44,126 bases of DNA, taken from NCBI GenBank assembly GCA_964642855.1, contig CAZXSK010000032.1, positions 1-44,126 on the forward strand. The letters run 5' to 3'. Both the position numbers and the translations under genes were made by a program. The notes beneath the pieces were generated by a model. It had not been told where the DNA came from. It did not search any database and saw only the letters and a program-made list of their open reading frames with translations. Below, piece after piece: positions 24,491 through 33,492 of the stretch. The DNA is from CAZXSK01 sp964642855 (GTDB taxonomy: Bacteria; Planctomycetota; Phycisphaerae; SM23-33). Position 1 is the stretch's first letter. Each line of letters starts with the position of its first letter.

Positions 24491-26629
24491 ATGAGTGGGT
24501 TCATCCAGGGCACGACGTACTACCACTTCGCCAATCCGTCCGACGAGTGGCCGGAGGTGTTCGCCTCGATGCGCGGGGCAGGCATCGACGCGGTCCGCGT
24601 GGCGGAGATCTGGCCGGGGTGGGAGGTGCTCGAGCCGTCCCCGGGCGAGTTCGACTTTTCCGAGCTCGACGACTTCGTCGCCCAGGCCGTGGACGCGGGG
24701 CTGGGCGTGGTGATGGGCGCGGGGGTCAACAACCCGCCGATGTGGATCTTTCACGCGCTGCAGGACGTGCGCTGTCGCGACGTGTCCGGGCGGGTCTGCT
24801 CGCGTCGCGTGCAGGCTGCCAACCACGATCACCCCGAATACCGAGGCGTGATGGAACGGTTCATCCGCGCCCAGGCCGAGCACTTCGCCGGGCGCGACGG
24901 ACTGATCGCGTGGCAGTTCGGCAACGAGGTCCGCTACGGCGTGGACCTTCCGGACAACGCCTGCACGCGCCGGCGATTCCGCCAGTGGCTGGCGAACGAG
25001 TTCCGCGGCGACCTCGACGAACTCAACCGCCGCTGGGGTACGTTCTTCCGGAGCTGGGACGAACTGCTGCCGTATCGCTGCCCCGACGGCGCGCCGACCG
25101 AAGGTCTCTCGCCGCTTGCGATCGCGTTCCGCCGGTACATGCACTGGTCGCTGCACGAGCTGGTCGCCTGGGGCGTCACCCTGCTGCGCGAGTACACCGA
25201 CCTGCCCGTGTTCCACAACTCCCATGGCCACAGCGGGCAGACCTACAGCCACTGGGACATCGCCCAGTCGTGCGACGTGGTCGTCGGCGACATCTACCCC
25301 ACCACGGCCGGCGATCCGCAGACGTACCAGACGCTGCTGATCGACACGGGCGTTTCCGTCGCCCGCAGCCAGGGCAAGGAGTTCTGGATCGGCGAGATGT
25401 CGGCCGGCCAGTACGGCACGTATCGCCGGAATCGTCCGGACCAGGCGATGATCGAGGCGTCGGCCGTCGAGATGCTCGGCGCCGGTGCGAGGGCGATGTT
25501 CTACTTCCGCCACAAGCCACCGAAGTTCGAGCAGCCCCACAAGTTCACCGGTTCGCAGACGGCCTTTCGCCGGGACGGATCGCCGATGGTCTACGCCCGC
25601 ACGCCATCGGTCGTCGCCCAACTGGCCGAGATCCTGGGCGAGCGCCTCGCCGATGCCACGCCGGTGCAGCCTCGCGTGGCGATGTTCTATCCCGACGCGT
25701 CGATCGCGTTTTCGCGCGACGCCGGCTACGCCGATCTGCAGGCTGCGTCGGTGTTCGGGGCTGCGTCGCTGTGGAACCGCGCCGGCTTGCCGATCGATCT
25801 GCTCGACGCGCGGCGGCTGGTCGAGGCGGACCTGTCGAGCTATCGGCTGATCTATCTGCCGCTGTCCTACCTGCTGCCTCGCGGTGTGGGCGAGTCGCTG
25901 ACCGAGTACGTTCGCCGCGGCGGGACGCTGCTCAGCGAGTGTCGTCCGGGATACGTCGACGACAACGGCTGGCTGTACGAGCACCAGCCCGGAGCCGGCC
26001 TGCACGAGGTGTTCGGCTGTCGGGAGGACCTGCTGTTCGAGGTCGACTCCGACGACGTCACGCTCCAGCTCGACGACGTCCCCCGGCGGGCGAGTTTCTC
26101 CGGACCCATGCAGACGCTCCGCCTCGACGGTTCCGAGCCTGTTGCCACCAACAGCCGCGGCGAGTGTGTCGGAGCGGCCGGGCGGTTCGGCGACGGGGCC
26201 GCGACGCTGCTGGGCGTGGCGCCCAGCCTGCTGCTGTCGACCGGCGGGGACAAGTACGGCTCGTCGTCGGGTGCATCGTCGCGCCAGCCTGATCAGCAGA
26301 CCGCCGTGAGTCTGCTGCGGACCTTCGCCCGCCAGGCCGGTGCATTTCCACCGATGAAACTCGCCAGCGAATCCATTCACCTGTCCACGCGGTATCTCCA
26401 GTCGTCCAGCGAGATGCTCGCGGTGGTCTGCAACCACGGCCCGCGGACCCGCATCGAGCTGGGTAACGACGTCCACGCCGTTGCCCGTCGCAGCCCCGAC
26501 GGCGTGGCTACCGATCTCGAGGCCGGCGACCTGACGCTGGCGACCTTCGACTGGGTCGTCCTCGCGACGCCACAACCCGCCGGGCTGGCTCGTCCGTCCG
26601 GTGATTCCCACGGAGACACCACACCATGA
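24491..26629 (+). CDS. GH42 family beta-galactosidase, cytoplasmic
   Basis: 712 residues, close to the family length of about 650-700. The TIM barrel begins GTTYYHFANPSDEWPEVFASMRGAGIDAVRV. The acid/base Glu146 is in WQFGNEVRYG and the nucleophile Glu302 in EFWIGEMSAGQYG. A trimerisation-like domain (about 400-590, RVAMFYPDASIAF, YRLIYLPLSYLLPRG) and a small C-terminal beta domain follow. These enzymes release beta-linked galactose from galactan or oligosaccharides. No signal peptide, so it acts on imported oligosaccharides. AGGGAGAT precedes the ATG, and its stop overlaps the next gene as ATGA. The barrel lacks the usual early Cys zinc cluster in clear form. Confidence 0.93.
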   Translation: MSGFIQGTTYYHFANPSDEWPEVFASMRGAGIDAVRVAEIWPGWEVLEPSPGEFDFSELDDFVAQAVDAGLGVVMGAGVNNPPMWIFHALQDVRCRDVSGRVCSRRVQAANHDHPEYRGVMERFIRAQAEHFAGRDGLIAWQFGNEVRYGVDLPDNACTRRRFRQWLANEFRGDLDELNRRWGTFFRSWDELLPYRCPDGAPTEGLSPLAIAFRRYMHWSLHELVAWGVTLLREYTDLPVFHNSHGHSGQTYSHWDIAQSCDVVVGDIYPTTAGDPQTYQTLLIDTGVSVARSQGKEFWIGEMSAGQYGTYRRNRPDQAMIEASAVEMLGAGARAMFYFRHKPPKFEQPHKFTGSQTAFRRDGSPMVYARTPSVVAQLAEILGERLADATPVQPRVAMFYPDASIAFSRDAGYADLQAASVFGAASLWNRAGLPIDLLDARRLVEADLSSYRLIYLPLSYLLPRGVGESLTEYVRRGGTLLSECRPGYVDDNGWLYEHQPGAGLHEVFGCREDLLFEVDSDDVTLQLDDVPRRASFSGPMQTLRLDGSEPVATNSRGECVGAAGRFGDGAATLLGVAPSLLLSTGGDKYGSSSGASSRQPDQQTAVSLLRTFARQAGAFPPMKLASESIHLSTRYLQSSSEMLAVVCNHGPRTRIELGNDVHAVARRSPDGVATDLEAGDLTLATFDWVVLATPQPAGLARPSGDSHGDTTP

Positions 26630-27291
26630 GCAAGCCGCAACTGTTCGTCATCGGCGACAGCATTTCACTGCAGTACGGGCCGCACCTGCAGGAACTGCTC
26701 GCCGACCGGTTCGACTACGCCCGCAAGACCGGCCAGGAGGAAGCCCTCCAGGATCTCGATACGCCCACCGGCGCCAACGGCGGGGATTCGTCGATGGTCC
26801 TGGAATACCTCACCGCCCTGCATGCCGAAGGCTCGTGGAAGCCCGACCTGCTGCTGCTGAACTGCGGCTTGCACGATATCAAGCTCGCCCACGACTCCGA
26901 CCAGCTCCAGGTTCCGCTCGACCGCTACCGCCGGAATCTCGGGCAGATCCTCGAACTGCTCGAGCAGATGGCCGTGCCCACCGTCTGGGTCCGCACGACA
27001 CCCGTCGACGACGAAACCCACAACAACGCAGGCCGGGAATTCGACCGCCACGCCGCCGATCTCGCCGACTACAACGCAGCGGCCGATGAACTCATGTCCG
27101 CCGCCGGGGTGGTGCTGCTGGACCTCCACGGGTTCACCGAGCAACTCGGGCCCCCGCGCGAGATCTTCGAGGATCACGTCCACTTCACCGACAACGTCCG
27201 TCGCAAGCAGGCCCAGTTCATCGCCGATTTCGTCTCCACGCTGTGGCAGGAAACGTCCGGCCATCCCATGGCCCCCCGGATCGGTTCCTGA
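26626..27291 (+). CDS. SGNH/GDSL-family hydrolase (carbohydrate esterase-like)
   Basis: 221 residues, cytoplasmic. Block I GDSIS (nucleophile Ser12), block III LLNCGLHDIK (Asn79) and block V DHVH (Asp183, His186) are in the right order and spacing for a SGNH esterase. The gene is translationally coupled (ATGA) to the GH42 gene, so removal of acetyl or similar esters from galactose-containing oligosaccharides is a sensible inference. No signal peptide. Confidence 0.92.
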   Translation: MSKPQLFVIGDSISLQYGPHLQELLADRFDYARKTGQEEALQDLDTPTGANGGDSSMVLEYLTALHAEGSWKPDLLLLNCGLHDIKLAHDSDQLQVPLDRYRRNLGQILELLEQMAVPTVWVRTTPVDDETHNNAGREFDRHAADLADYNAAADELMSAAGVVLLDLHGFTEQLGPPREIFEDHVHFTDNVRRKQAQFIADFVSTLWQETSGHPMAPRIGS

Positions 27292-27389
27292 ATCGGTCGG
27301 ACGTCCGTCGGGCGCACCCGCAGGCAGCTTTGGTCAGGAGCTTCCCGGGCCCTGTACCCCGCCATCGTCACAGAGCAACCGGGGCGCAG

Positions 27390-27424
27390 ACAAACGCCCC
27401 CGCGTCGGTCGCGAGGGCGTTTGT
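27390..27424. terminator. Bidirectional hairpin between convergent genes
   Basis: A 15-bp stem with one mismatch (27390-27404 with 27410-27424; ACAAACGCCC at the base) and a 5-nt loop separates the SGNH gene from the PEP-CTERM gene. T-runs are weak on both sides. Confidence 0.7.
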
Positions 27425-27456
27425 ACGATTGTGGAACGTCCGGCTTGGCGCTCGAC

Positions 27457-28275
27457 TCAGCGGCGGCGCTTCAGCAGCGCGCCCAACCCGCCGATGGCCA
27501 GCAGGCTCATCGTAGCCGGCTCGGGGATCACGTCGCCGAGCGTATCGCCCATGCGGATCTCGTCGGCCCGGCCCTGGGCCATCAAGCCCACGTCAAGGCG
27601 GTTGTAGACGTTGCTTTCCCCGCGGCCGAATTTCGAGTTGTCGGCCCCGGTGCTGTAGGTCGCTGCGCCCAGGCCGGCGACGCTGGAGGTGTCGGCCGGA
27701 TTCACCCAGATGTCGACCTCGGAGTCTTCCGGGCTTTCGCCGGTTCCCTTGGTACCCCGGACGATGAACAGGTACTGTTCGCCCGACGTGGCATCCAGCC
27801 CGGTATCCAACTCGGACGCGGCGCTGCCACCCAGGGAGGCGTACAGGAAAATGTTGCCGCTTCCGTCGATGCCGAATCCGAGGTCATTGACGGACGTCGT
27901 GCTGTCGAACAGGATCCTCGACTGCTCTCCTGAGTCGATGTTCTCCACCGAGATCAGCCCGGCGAACCAGAGTTCGGTACCCTCCAGGCTGCCCGTAAAG
28001 GGGTCGATGCCCGGGATCGCCAGATCAGCGCCGCGACCGCCGCTTGCGAAGTCGTGCCAGATGGCCCCTCCGGCTTCGCCGGCGAGTTGAGCGCTTTCCA
28101 GGCCGCCGTCGTGGTCGTACCTCACCACGCCCGAACTGGTATCCCAGTCCGAAACATCCTGGATCTTTTCGGTTGCGTCCCCGTACTCGAAGCTTTCGCT
28201 GATCAGGACATCTGCTCCGGCCACACCGGCCAGAAGCAGTGCTACTACCGTTGATGCGATCATTGTTCTCTTCAT
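27457..28275 (-). CDS. PEP-CTERM sorted exported protein, unknown function
   Basis: 272 residues. A signal peptide (MKRTMIASTVVALLLAGVAGADV) leads to a beta-rich body of the jelly-roll/lectin type (SESFEYG, ELWFAGLISVEN, YLFIVRGTKGTG). The C-terminus is a classic exosortase tail: PEPATMSLLAIGGLGALL followed by KRRR. Such proteins are cut by exosortase and anchored to or released from the cell surface. AGGAGGAAACG lies just before the ATG. It is divergent from the LacI/AraC hybrid regulator, which may control it. The molecular function is not known. Confidence 0.88.
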   Translation of the reverse strand: MKRTMIASTVVALLLAGVAGADVLISESFEYGDATEKIQDVSDWDTSSGVVRYDHDGGLESAQLAGEAGGAIWHDFASGGRGADLAIPGIDPFTGSLEGTELWFAGLISVENIDSGEQSRILFDSTTSVNDLGFGIDGSGNIFLYASLGGSAASELDTGLDATSGEQYLFIVRGTKGTGESPEDSEVDIWVNPADTSSVAGLGAATYSTGADNSKFGRGESNVYNRLDVGLMAQGRADEIRMGDTLGDVIPEPATMSLLAIGGLGALLKRRR

Positions 28276-28397
28276 CGTTTCCTCCTCGATTTCCTATTCA
28301 CTCAGAAATGTGGCTAAGGCGCAATGTTGGTAAGCCGTCCGATAGGTTCATGGTAGGGCGGAGCCCGGAAACGGGCCGCGCTATATGGCGCAAAAGA

Positions 28398-28414
28398 TTT
28401 AAATGCATGCGAAA
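28398..28414. promoter_or_regulatory. Candidate operator between divergent genes
   Basis: TTTAAATGCATGCGAAA is an imperfect palindrome centred on ATGCAT in otherwise GC-rich DNA. It lies between the PEP-CTERM gene and the regulator, 62 nt before the regulator start, and could be an autoregulatory site. Weakly supported. Confidence 0.3.
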
Positions 28415-28475
28415 GTCTGTTACCCTGTTACGTCGAGGATTCGCCGGGACTCCACGAACCTTTTTCAGGGAAGGG

Positions 28476-29621
28476 ATGAAGACGGACAGGCACATTCGCG
28501 TGGTGTTGGTCATGCCCGACCTCGGGTACGATCGGGGCATCATGCGGGGTATCCATGCCTACGCCAGGCCCGGGCGGAGGTGGCTTCTTCACTCAGCCGG
28601 GTCCAGCCTTTCAGAGCTTGCCACCATCTCGCACTGGGACCCGGACGGTATGGTGGTCCACGGCCTGGCCGGTCCGGTGCTCGACGCGCTGGTCGAAATG
28701 GGCAGGCCGATGGTCAACGTCTCCGGGACCGACTTTGAGGGCATCGCGAGCGTCCGGCCGGACAACGTTGCAGCGGGGCGCCTGGCCGCGGAGCACCTGA
28801 TCGAGCGGGGACACCGCGACCTCGCTTACTTCGGACTCGCCCGGGCTGCGTTCGCCCGTGCCCGGCGAATCGGGGTTCGCCAGGCGGTCCGGGAGGCTGG
28901 GGGAGCCCTGCACGTGTTCGATCCGAATCGGCGCCCCGCAAACGACTGGCAGAGTCTCGACCGGGCGCATTGCCAGTGGCTCGAGGAACTGCCCCGTCCG
29001 GTTGGCGTTGTCGCCTGTTCCGACCAGCACGGGCGCATGCTTCTGGAGAGCGTCTACGCCACCGACATCCGCGTGCCGCAGGAGGTCGCCGTCGTCGGTG
29101 TCGACAACGACGACGTCCACGTGTTGATGACCGCTCCGACCCTCTCCAGCGTTGAGCTGCCCCTCCAGCGGGTCGGCTTCGAGGCGGCCAGGCTGCTCGA
29201 TTCCCTGATGGCCGGTGGCGACCCGCCGGCCGGTCCCATCGAGCTGCCTCCCGTCGGCGTCGTGCAGCGCGGATCGTCGGACACGATGGCCATCGCCGAC
29301 CCGGACGTGGCGGCTGCCCTGTCACATATCGCCGACCATGCCGACCGCCCATTGACGGTCGAGGAAGTGCTCGAGCAGGTTGCGGTGTCCCGCCGCACGC
29401 TGGAGAAGAAGTTCCGGTCGGTTCTCGGGCGGACCCCGCTGGCCGAAATACGCCGGGCCCACATCGATCGGGCCAAGGCCCTTCTCGTCCGGACCGACCT
29501 GCCGATGCCCGAGGTCGCCCGGCAGGCGGGGTTCACCAGCGCTCCGGCTTTGTCCGCGATCTTCCGGAAGGAAACCGGCATGCCCCCGACCGCCTGGCGA
29601 CGACGTCACCAGCTGCGCTGA
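28476..29621 (+). CDS. XylR-type hybrid regulator (LacI-like sensor plus AraC HTH)
   Basis: 381 residues. Residues ~8-270 form a LacI/RbsB-type sugar-binding domain (VVLVMPDLGYDRGIMRGIHAYAR, DPDGMVVHGLAG, RPDNVAAGRLAAEHLIERGHRDLAYFG, EVAVVGVDNDDV). The last ~100 residues are an AraC-type double HTH (TVEEVLEQVAVSRRTLEKKFRSVLGRTPLAEIRR, then PMPEVARQAGFTSAPALSAIFRKETGMPP). This architecture is that of E. coli XylR, widely multiplied in planctomycetes, and usually activates a nearby sugar-use operon. AGGGAAGGG precedes the ATG at 28476; longer starts lack a site. Probable targets are the divergent PEP-CTERM gene or the GH42 operon. Confidence 0.93.
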   Translation: MKTDRHIRVVLVMPDLGYDRGIMRGIHAYARPGRRWLLHSAGSSLSELATISHWDPDGMVVHGLAGPVLDALVEMGRPMVNVSGTDFEGIASVRPDNVAAGRLAAEHLIERGHRDLAYFGLARAAFARARRIGVRQAVREAGGALHVFDPNRRPANDWQSLDRAHCQWLEELPRPVGVVACSDQHGRMLLESVYATDIRVPQEVAVVGVDNDDVHVLMTAPTLSSVELPLQRVGFEAARLLDSLMAGGDPPAGPIELPPVGVVQRGSSDTMAIADPDVAAALSHIADHADRPLTVEEVLEQVAVSRRTLEKKFRSVLGRTPLAEIRRAHIDRAKALLVRTDLPMPEVARQAGFTSAPALSAIFRKETGMPPTAWRRRHQLR

Positions 29622-29646
29622 CTGCCGCGCGAGACCGCCCTGGGGG

Positions 29647-30168
29647 CTACTGCTTCTGTTCCTCTGTTCCCTCGGCAGACCTGGCCTTGCGGCCATAGAT
29701 GAAGACCCCGACTAGCGTTGCAAGGCTCCCACCGGCGATACCGGCACCAGCCCATGCGTGTCCAGCGGTTGGAGCGAGAATGACGCATAACGCACCGGCC
29801 ACGATTCCGGCCAGAGCAATGATCAGCCCAAAGACCTGGCCCCGACGAAATGCTGGGATCTCCGCGTGCTGGATCTCAAGCTGCGCATCGACGAGTTTCC
29901 GTTCAATGCCGTGGCGGTGCTGGGTTTCCCGCTCGAACTGCTGCAGGACACGTTCAGCGGTCCCTGGGTGGATGTCTTCGTAGTGCTGAAGCACCTCCGG
30001 TGGGGGCAGCGGGCCTCGGAATTCTGCCTGCATGGAAACAAGTCGGCGCTCCTCTGCAGGTTGCTCCTTGCCCCGCTGTTTGTCTTGCTGATTGGCAAGA
30101 CTGGATTGCTCGGAGCTTTGCTTGCCTTGTTTGCGTCGTCTACTCCTGCTTGCCATGCCCTCTGCCAT
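29647..30168 (-). CDS. DUF2335 family two-transmembrane protein
   Basis: 173 residues from the ATG at 30168; an ATG at 30156 is also possible. After a basic Ser/Gln-rich start comes FRGPLPPPEVLQHYEDIHPGTAERVLQQFERETQHRH (50-86), the signature of DUF2335. Two hydrophobic helices (about 112-132 and 138-159) follow with a short polar hairpin between, then a charged tail. The N-terminal ~110 residues should be cytoplasmic. The start overlaps the end of the small gene upstream by up to 29 nt, so the two form a unit. No biochemical function is known to me for this family. Confidence 0.85.
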   Translation of the reverse strand: MAEGMASRSRRRKQGKQSSEQSSLANQQDKQRGKEQPAEERRLVSMQAEFRGPLPPPEVLQHYEDIHPGTAERVLQQFERETQHRHGIERKLVDAQLEIQHAEIPAFRRGQVFGLIIALAGIVAGALCVILAPTAGHAWAGAGIAGGSLATLVGVFIYGRKARSAEGTEEQKQ

Positions 30169-30358
30169 CCTTGACCGTGTCCGAGAATGCGGAGTTGAAG
30201 TCCTCGGCCAACTTGTGCCAGTCCTCGCCCAAAGCTTCCGCACAGGTACGCTCCAGGTTCACACATCTGGCGGCCCGGGCTTGGATTGGGCCCGACGTGG
30301 CTCCCAGGTCGATTGCCGATCCCATTCCTTTGATGAATTGCTGCAGCTTGCTGGTCAT
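30140..30358 (-). CDS. Small hypothetical protein coupled to the DUF2335 gene
   Basis: 72 residues, soluble, helical, with MTSKLQQFIKGMGSAIDLG at the start. The ATG at 30358 is supported by AAGGAG 9 nt upstream, better than the in-frame ATG at 30382. It is not a family I recognise. The 3' end overlaps the DUF2335 start, so the two proteins are probably made together. A perfect hairpin lies just upstream at 30380-30403. Confidence 0.7.
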   Translation of the reverse strand: MTSKLQQFIKGMGSAIDLGATSGPIQARAARCVNLERTCAEALGEDWHKLAEDFNSAFSDTVKDGRGHGKQE

Positions 30359-30379
30359 AATGCTATAGCTCCTTGAGCC

Positions 30380-30403
30380 CATTGGGATCCTACGATCCCA
30401 ATG
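30380..30403 (-). promoter_or_regulatory. Perfect 10-bp inverted repeat upstream of the small-ORF/DUF2335 unit
   Basis: CATTGGGATC and its exact complement GATCCCAATG are separated by CTAC. The element lies 22 nt before the start codon on the minus strand. It could be an operator for a dimeric repressor or an RNA hairpin masking the leader. Confidence 0.6.
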
Positions 30404-30715
30404 ACTGACAGTTCATAGGAATGCAACAATTTACGGAATCACCCCAATCTGTGTCAATCATCGGAGAAGCCCCGAATTCTCTGCGGGGAATTGTAGGCTG
30501 GGGCGTGTGACGAGGCCCAACCATGCCCGGACTTGTCAGCAGTGCAGAGGTCCGACGTTGGGAGCAACCGAACCAGGGCAAGGGTGAGGCCACCAGCTGC
30601 TACCGGACAAACCCGTTGCGCGCATCGCTGAGTAGTTCTACCCGGGCGGGATTTCTGGTAGCATGGCCGACCTTGTGTCGGGGGTGTCCTCCTGCAACGA
30701 AAGCGAGCGAGAATC
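30404..30715. other. Intergenic stretch between divergent units
   Basis: 312 nt of lower GC than the surroundings near 30410-30500. It should carry promoters for the minus-strand small-ORF unit and for the plus-strand GH28-like gene (a weak TAGCAT at 30659-30664). A short AATTC/GAATT inverted repeat sits near 30475-30492. No convincing gene is seen. Confidence 0.4.
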
Positions 30716-32092
30716 GTGGCCGATCCGAGTACCTGGAGCATTGTCGATTATGGCGCCGTCGCCGACGGCGACGAGCTGGCGAGTCCGGCTGTTCAGAAAG
30801 CGCTGGACGCCGCAGCCGACGCCGGTGGCGGGACCGTGGACGTGCCGGCCGGTGTGTTCCGATGCGGAACAATCCATCTGCGTTCCGGCGTGATGCTCCG
30901 CCTCCAGGCCGGGGCGGTTCTCAAGGGCTCGACCGACATGGCTGACTACCCGCGGCACGAGACGCAGGTCAACCCGCAGGACAACGTCGACCTCCAGCCT
31001 CACCATTTCATCGTCGCCGATGGCCTGGACCGCGCGGGGATCTGCGGCGAGGGGGTCATCGACGGCAGCGGCCCGGCGTTCTGGGACCCACCCAGCGCGT
31101 GTGCGTTCTTCACCCGCAGGGACCAGCGTCCCAGCCCGATGCTCGAGATCCGTAACTGTCGCGACTTCACCCTTCGCGGGGTGACCGTGTTCGACTCGCC
31201 CGGCTGGACGGTGCACGTCAATGAGTCGCAACGGGTCCGCGTCGAGGGTATCGAGATCCGCAACAACCTGCTGGGCCCCAACACCGACGGGCTGGACATC
31301 ACCGACAGCAGCGACGTGATCGTCAGCGGCTGCAATATCGTCGCCGGCGACGATGCGATCGTGCTCAAGAGCCTCGGCGGGGTGAACGAGCGGATCACCG
31401 TTACGGGCTGCGTGCTGCAGACGAACTGTTCGGCGTTGAAGCTGGGCGCGAGCGAGTCGATCGGCACGATCCGCCAGGTGGCGATGAGCAACTGCGTGAT
31501 CCGCGAGAGTTCGCGTGGCATCAGCCTGTACTGCCTTGCCGGCGGGACGTTCGAGGACGTGACGTTCAGCAACATCGTGATGGACTGTCACAACGACATT
31601 CCGCTGGTATGCCCGATTCACCTGAACGTCTCGCGACATCCGACTCCCGAGAGTGACCGGGGGATCGGTGTGATCCGCAACGTGCGGATTTCCGACGTGC
31701 TCTGCCGCTCCGACGCACGGATCCTGCTGACCGCCCAGGACGGCGGGATGTTGGAGAACATCTTCCTGCGCGGCATTCACATGGACTACCCGGCCGTGGA
31801 GGATCGCTTCGAGCAGGCACGCGAGGCCCACGGCGCGGGTCAGTTTTCGCCGTTCTCGCCCGAGGCCCGCGGCGCGCGGGCGGTCGTGGTGGCCGAGAAC
31901 ATCCGCGACCTGCAGGTTTCGGACGTGACCACAAGCTGGCCGGCTGATTGCAAGGTGCCCATGGGGGTTCTGTGGGCGCGAAACGTGCAGGGCGGGGTGG
32001 TGGATTGCCCGCTGGCGACGCCCAGCGGGGACGCGCCGCGCGTGGACGTCGAGAACAGTCGCCTGGAGGTACGCCCACCGGCGGCTGGGTGA
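30716..32092 (+). CDS. GH28-like right-handed beta-helix enzyme (polygalacturonase family, atypical)
   Basis: 458 residues, no signal peptide. It opens with a pectate-lyase-3-like motif (SIVDYGAVADGDELASPAVQKALDAAA, GGGTVDVPAG) and continues with beta-helix turns. Of the GH28 motifs, NTDGLD (189-194) and GDDAI (Asp212, Asp213) are present, so the three acidic catalytic residues are kept. The third motif, normally GHG with the catalytic His, is replaced by a stretch SALKLGAS at 239-246, and no RIK is obvious. The start is GTG at 30716 without a strong ribosome site. It is likely an intracellular enzyme on uronic-acid or deoxy-sugar oligosaccharides, but activity is uncertain. Confidence 0.85.
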   Translation: MADPSTWSIVDYGAVADGDELASPAVQKALDAAADAGGGTVDVPAGVFRCGTIHLRSGVMLRLQAGAVLKGSTDMADYPRHETQVNPQDNVDLQPHHFIVADGLDRAGICGEGVIDGSGPAFWDPPSACAFFTRRDQRPSPMLEIRNCRDFTLRGVTVFDSPGWTVHVNESQRVRVEGIEIRNNLLGPNTDGLDITDSSDVIVSGCNIVAGDDAIVLKSLGGVNERITVTGCVLQTNCSALKLGASESIGTIRQVAMSNCVIRESSRGISLYCLAGGTFEDVTFSNIVMDCHNDIPLVCPIHLNVSRHPTPESDRGIGVIRNVRISDVLCRSDARILLTAQDGGMLENIFLRGIHMDYPAVEDRFEQAREAHGAGQFSPFSPEARGARAVVVAENIRDLQVSDVTTSWPADCKVPMGVLWARNVQGGVVDCPLATPSGDAPRVDVENSRLEVRPPAAG

Positions 32093-32112
32093 ACGGCCCG
32101 TCGAGCCCGCGA

Positions 32113-33492
32113 TCAATATGGACCCGTGCGGTTGATGCACTGCGTTTCGGTGTCGAAGGTGCGTGTCAGCAATTCGTCGCGGAGTTCGTTGCGCGTCTCC
32201 CTGCTGGCGGGGTCGTCCGCGAGATTCACCAGCTCGCCGGGGTCGCGCTGCAGGTCGAACAGCCACTCGCGTCCGTCCTGGGCGGCTGCGTAGCGGAATC
32301 GCCCGGTGCGGATCGTTCGGGTCGCCAGCCCGCCTTCTCTGCGGAACTCGCAGTATGCGCTGCTGCGCGGGGCGTAGTCGCCGGCACCCGACACCAGCGG
32401 CCAGAATGATCGTCCCTGCACTTCCGGCGGGGTCTGCACGCCGCAGGCGTCGAGGATGGTCGGCAGGACATCGACCAGTTCGATCAGCTCGTCATGCCGC
32501 GCCGGTTGCATGTGCCCGGGGCCTGCGACGATCAGGGGCACGCGGGCGCAGCTCTCCAGGCCGGGCGGGCCTTTCTGCACCTGCCCGTGGTCGCCGAGGT
32601 GTTCGCCGTGATCGGAGGTGAAAATCACCAGCGTGTCGTCGGTGAGTCCGAGCTCGTCGAGGCGGTCGAGGATGCGTCCGATCTGCTGGTCGACGTGGCT
32701 GACCAGCGCTGCGTATGCCCGGCGGACCTCCAGCCATCGCTCGTCCGAGAGCCCGAGCCTGTCGCGGTCTGCTTCGGTCATCTGCGGACGGGGGATGTCG
32801 ACGTCGGCGTAGAAGTCCAGCCATCGCTGCGGCGGATTGACCGGTGCGTGCGGCGCGTAGAACCCGGCGATCGCCAGCCACGGCCTGTGGCGGTGGGTTT
32901 CGACGAAGCGGATCGTCTCGTCGGCGACGAAGGCCGAGTGCGTCAGGTGCTCCGGGCCTTGGAAGGCGTAAGGTTCATGCGTGTTGCGGGGCTGGAGTTC
33001 GAGCGGCTCGCCGGTCCAGGCTGGGGGCGTCGAGCAGCGGCAGGCATCGACGGCGGAGGGGTCGCGGGCGGCGACCCAGGCGATGTACGCGTCGTCGTAG
33101 CAGCCGGGCTCGTCGGAGAGGACCAGTTCGTCGAATCCGTAGAGCGGGTGCATGGCCCGGTGGTCGCGGTTTGCGTGGTTGCGGAAGTGCAGCTTGCCGA
33201 GGTTTCCCGTCACGTAGCCGTAGGGCTTGAGCATGTGCTGCAGACAGGGGATGTCTTCGGGCATTTCGACGCCGTTGCACGTGCAGCCGACGTTCCGCGG
33301 GTATCGCCCGGTGAGGAAGCTCTGCCTCGACGGCATGCAGACCGGGGCGTTGCAGAAGGCGTGGGTCATCAGCGCGCCGCGGCCTGCGAGGCGGTCGAGG
33401 TTCGGTGTGTGCATCCAGTCGAATCCCGCCGCGGCGAGGGTGTCCCACCGTTGCTGGTCGGTCATCAGGATCAGAGCGTTCGGTCGCTTCAT
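32113..33492 (-). CDS. Formylglycine-type sulfatase (second of a coupled pair)
   Basis: 459 residues. The formylglycine motif is CMPSR (Cys52) followed by TGRYP, with metal ligands in the opening MTDQQ (Asp12) and in FTSDHGEHLGDHG. It removes sulfate esters, in this setting probably from sulfated sugars. There is no signal peptide, so it is predicted cytoplasmic. Its ATG overlaps the stop of the upstream sulfatase (ATGA, 33489-33492). The Cys must be oxidised by a maturation enzyme, which is not in this window. It ends 21 nt from the convergent GH28-like gene. Confidence 0.93.
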   Translation of the reverse strand: MKRPNALILMTDQQRWDTLAAAGFDWMHTPNLDRLAGRGALMTHAFCNAPVCMPSRQSFLTGRYPRNVGCTCNGVEMPEDIPCLQHMLKPYGYVTGNLGKLHFRNHANRDHRAMHPLYGFDELVLSDEPGCYDDAYIAWVAARDPSAVDACRCSTPPAWTGEPLELQPRNTHEPYAFQGPEHLTHSAFVADETIRFVETHRHRPWLAIAGFYAPHAPVNPPQRWLDFYADVDIPRPQMTEADRDRLGLSDERWLEVRRAYAALVSHVDQQIGRILDRLDELGLTDDTLVIFTSDHGEHLGDHGQVQKGPPGLESCARVPLIVAGPGHMQPARHDELIELVDVLPTILDACGVQTPPEVQGRSFWPLVSGAGDYAPRSSAYCEFRREGGLATRTIRTGRFRYAAAQDGREWLFDLQRDPGELVNLADDPASRETRNELRDELLTRTFDTETQCINRTGPY

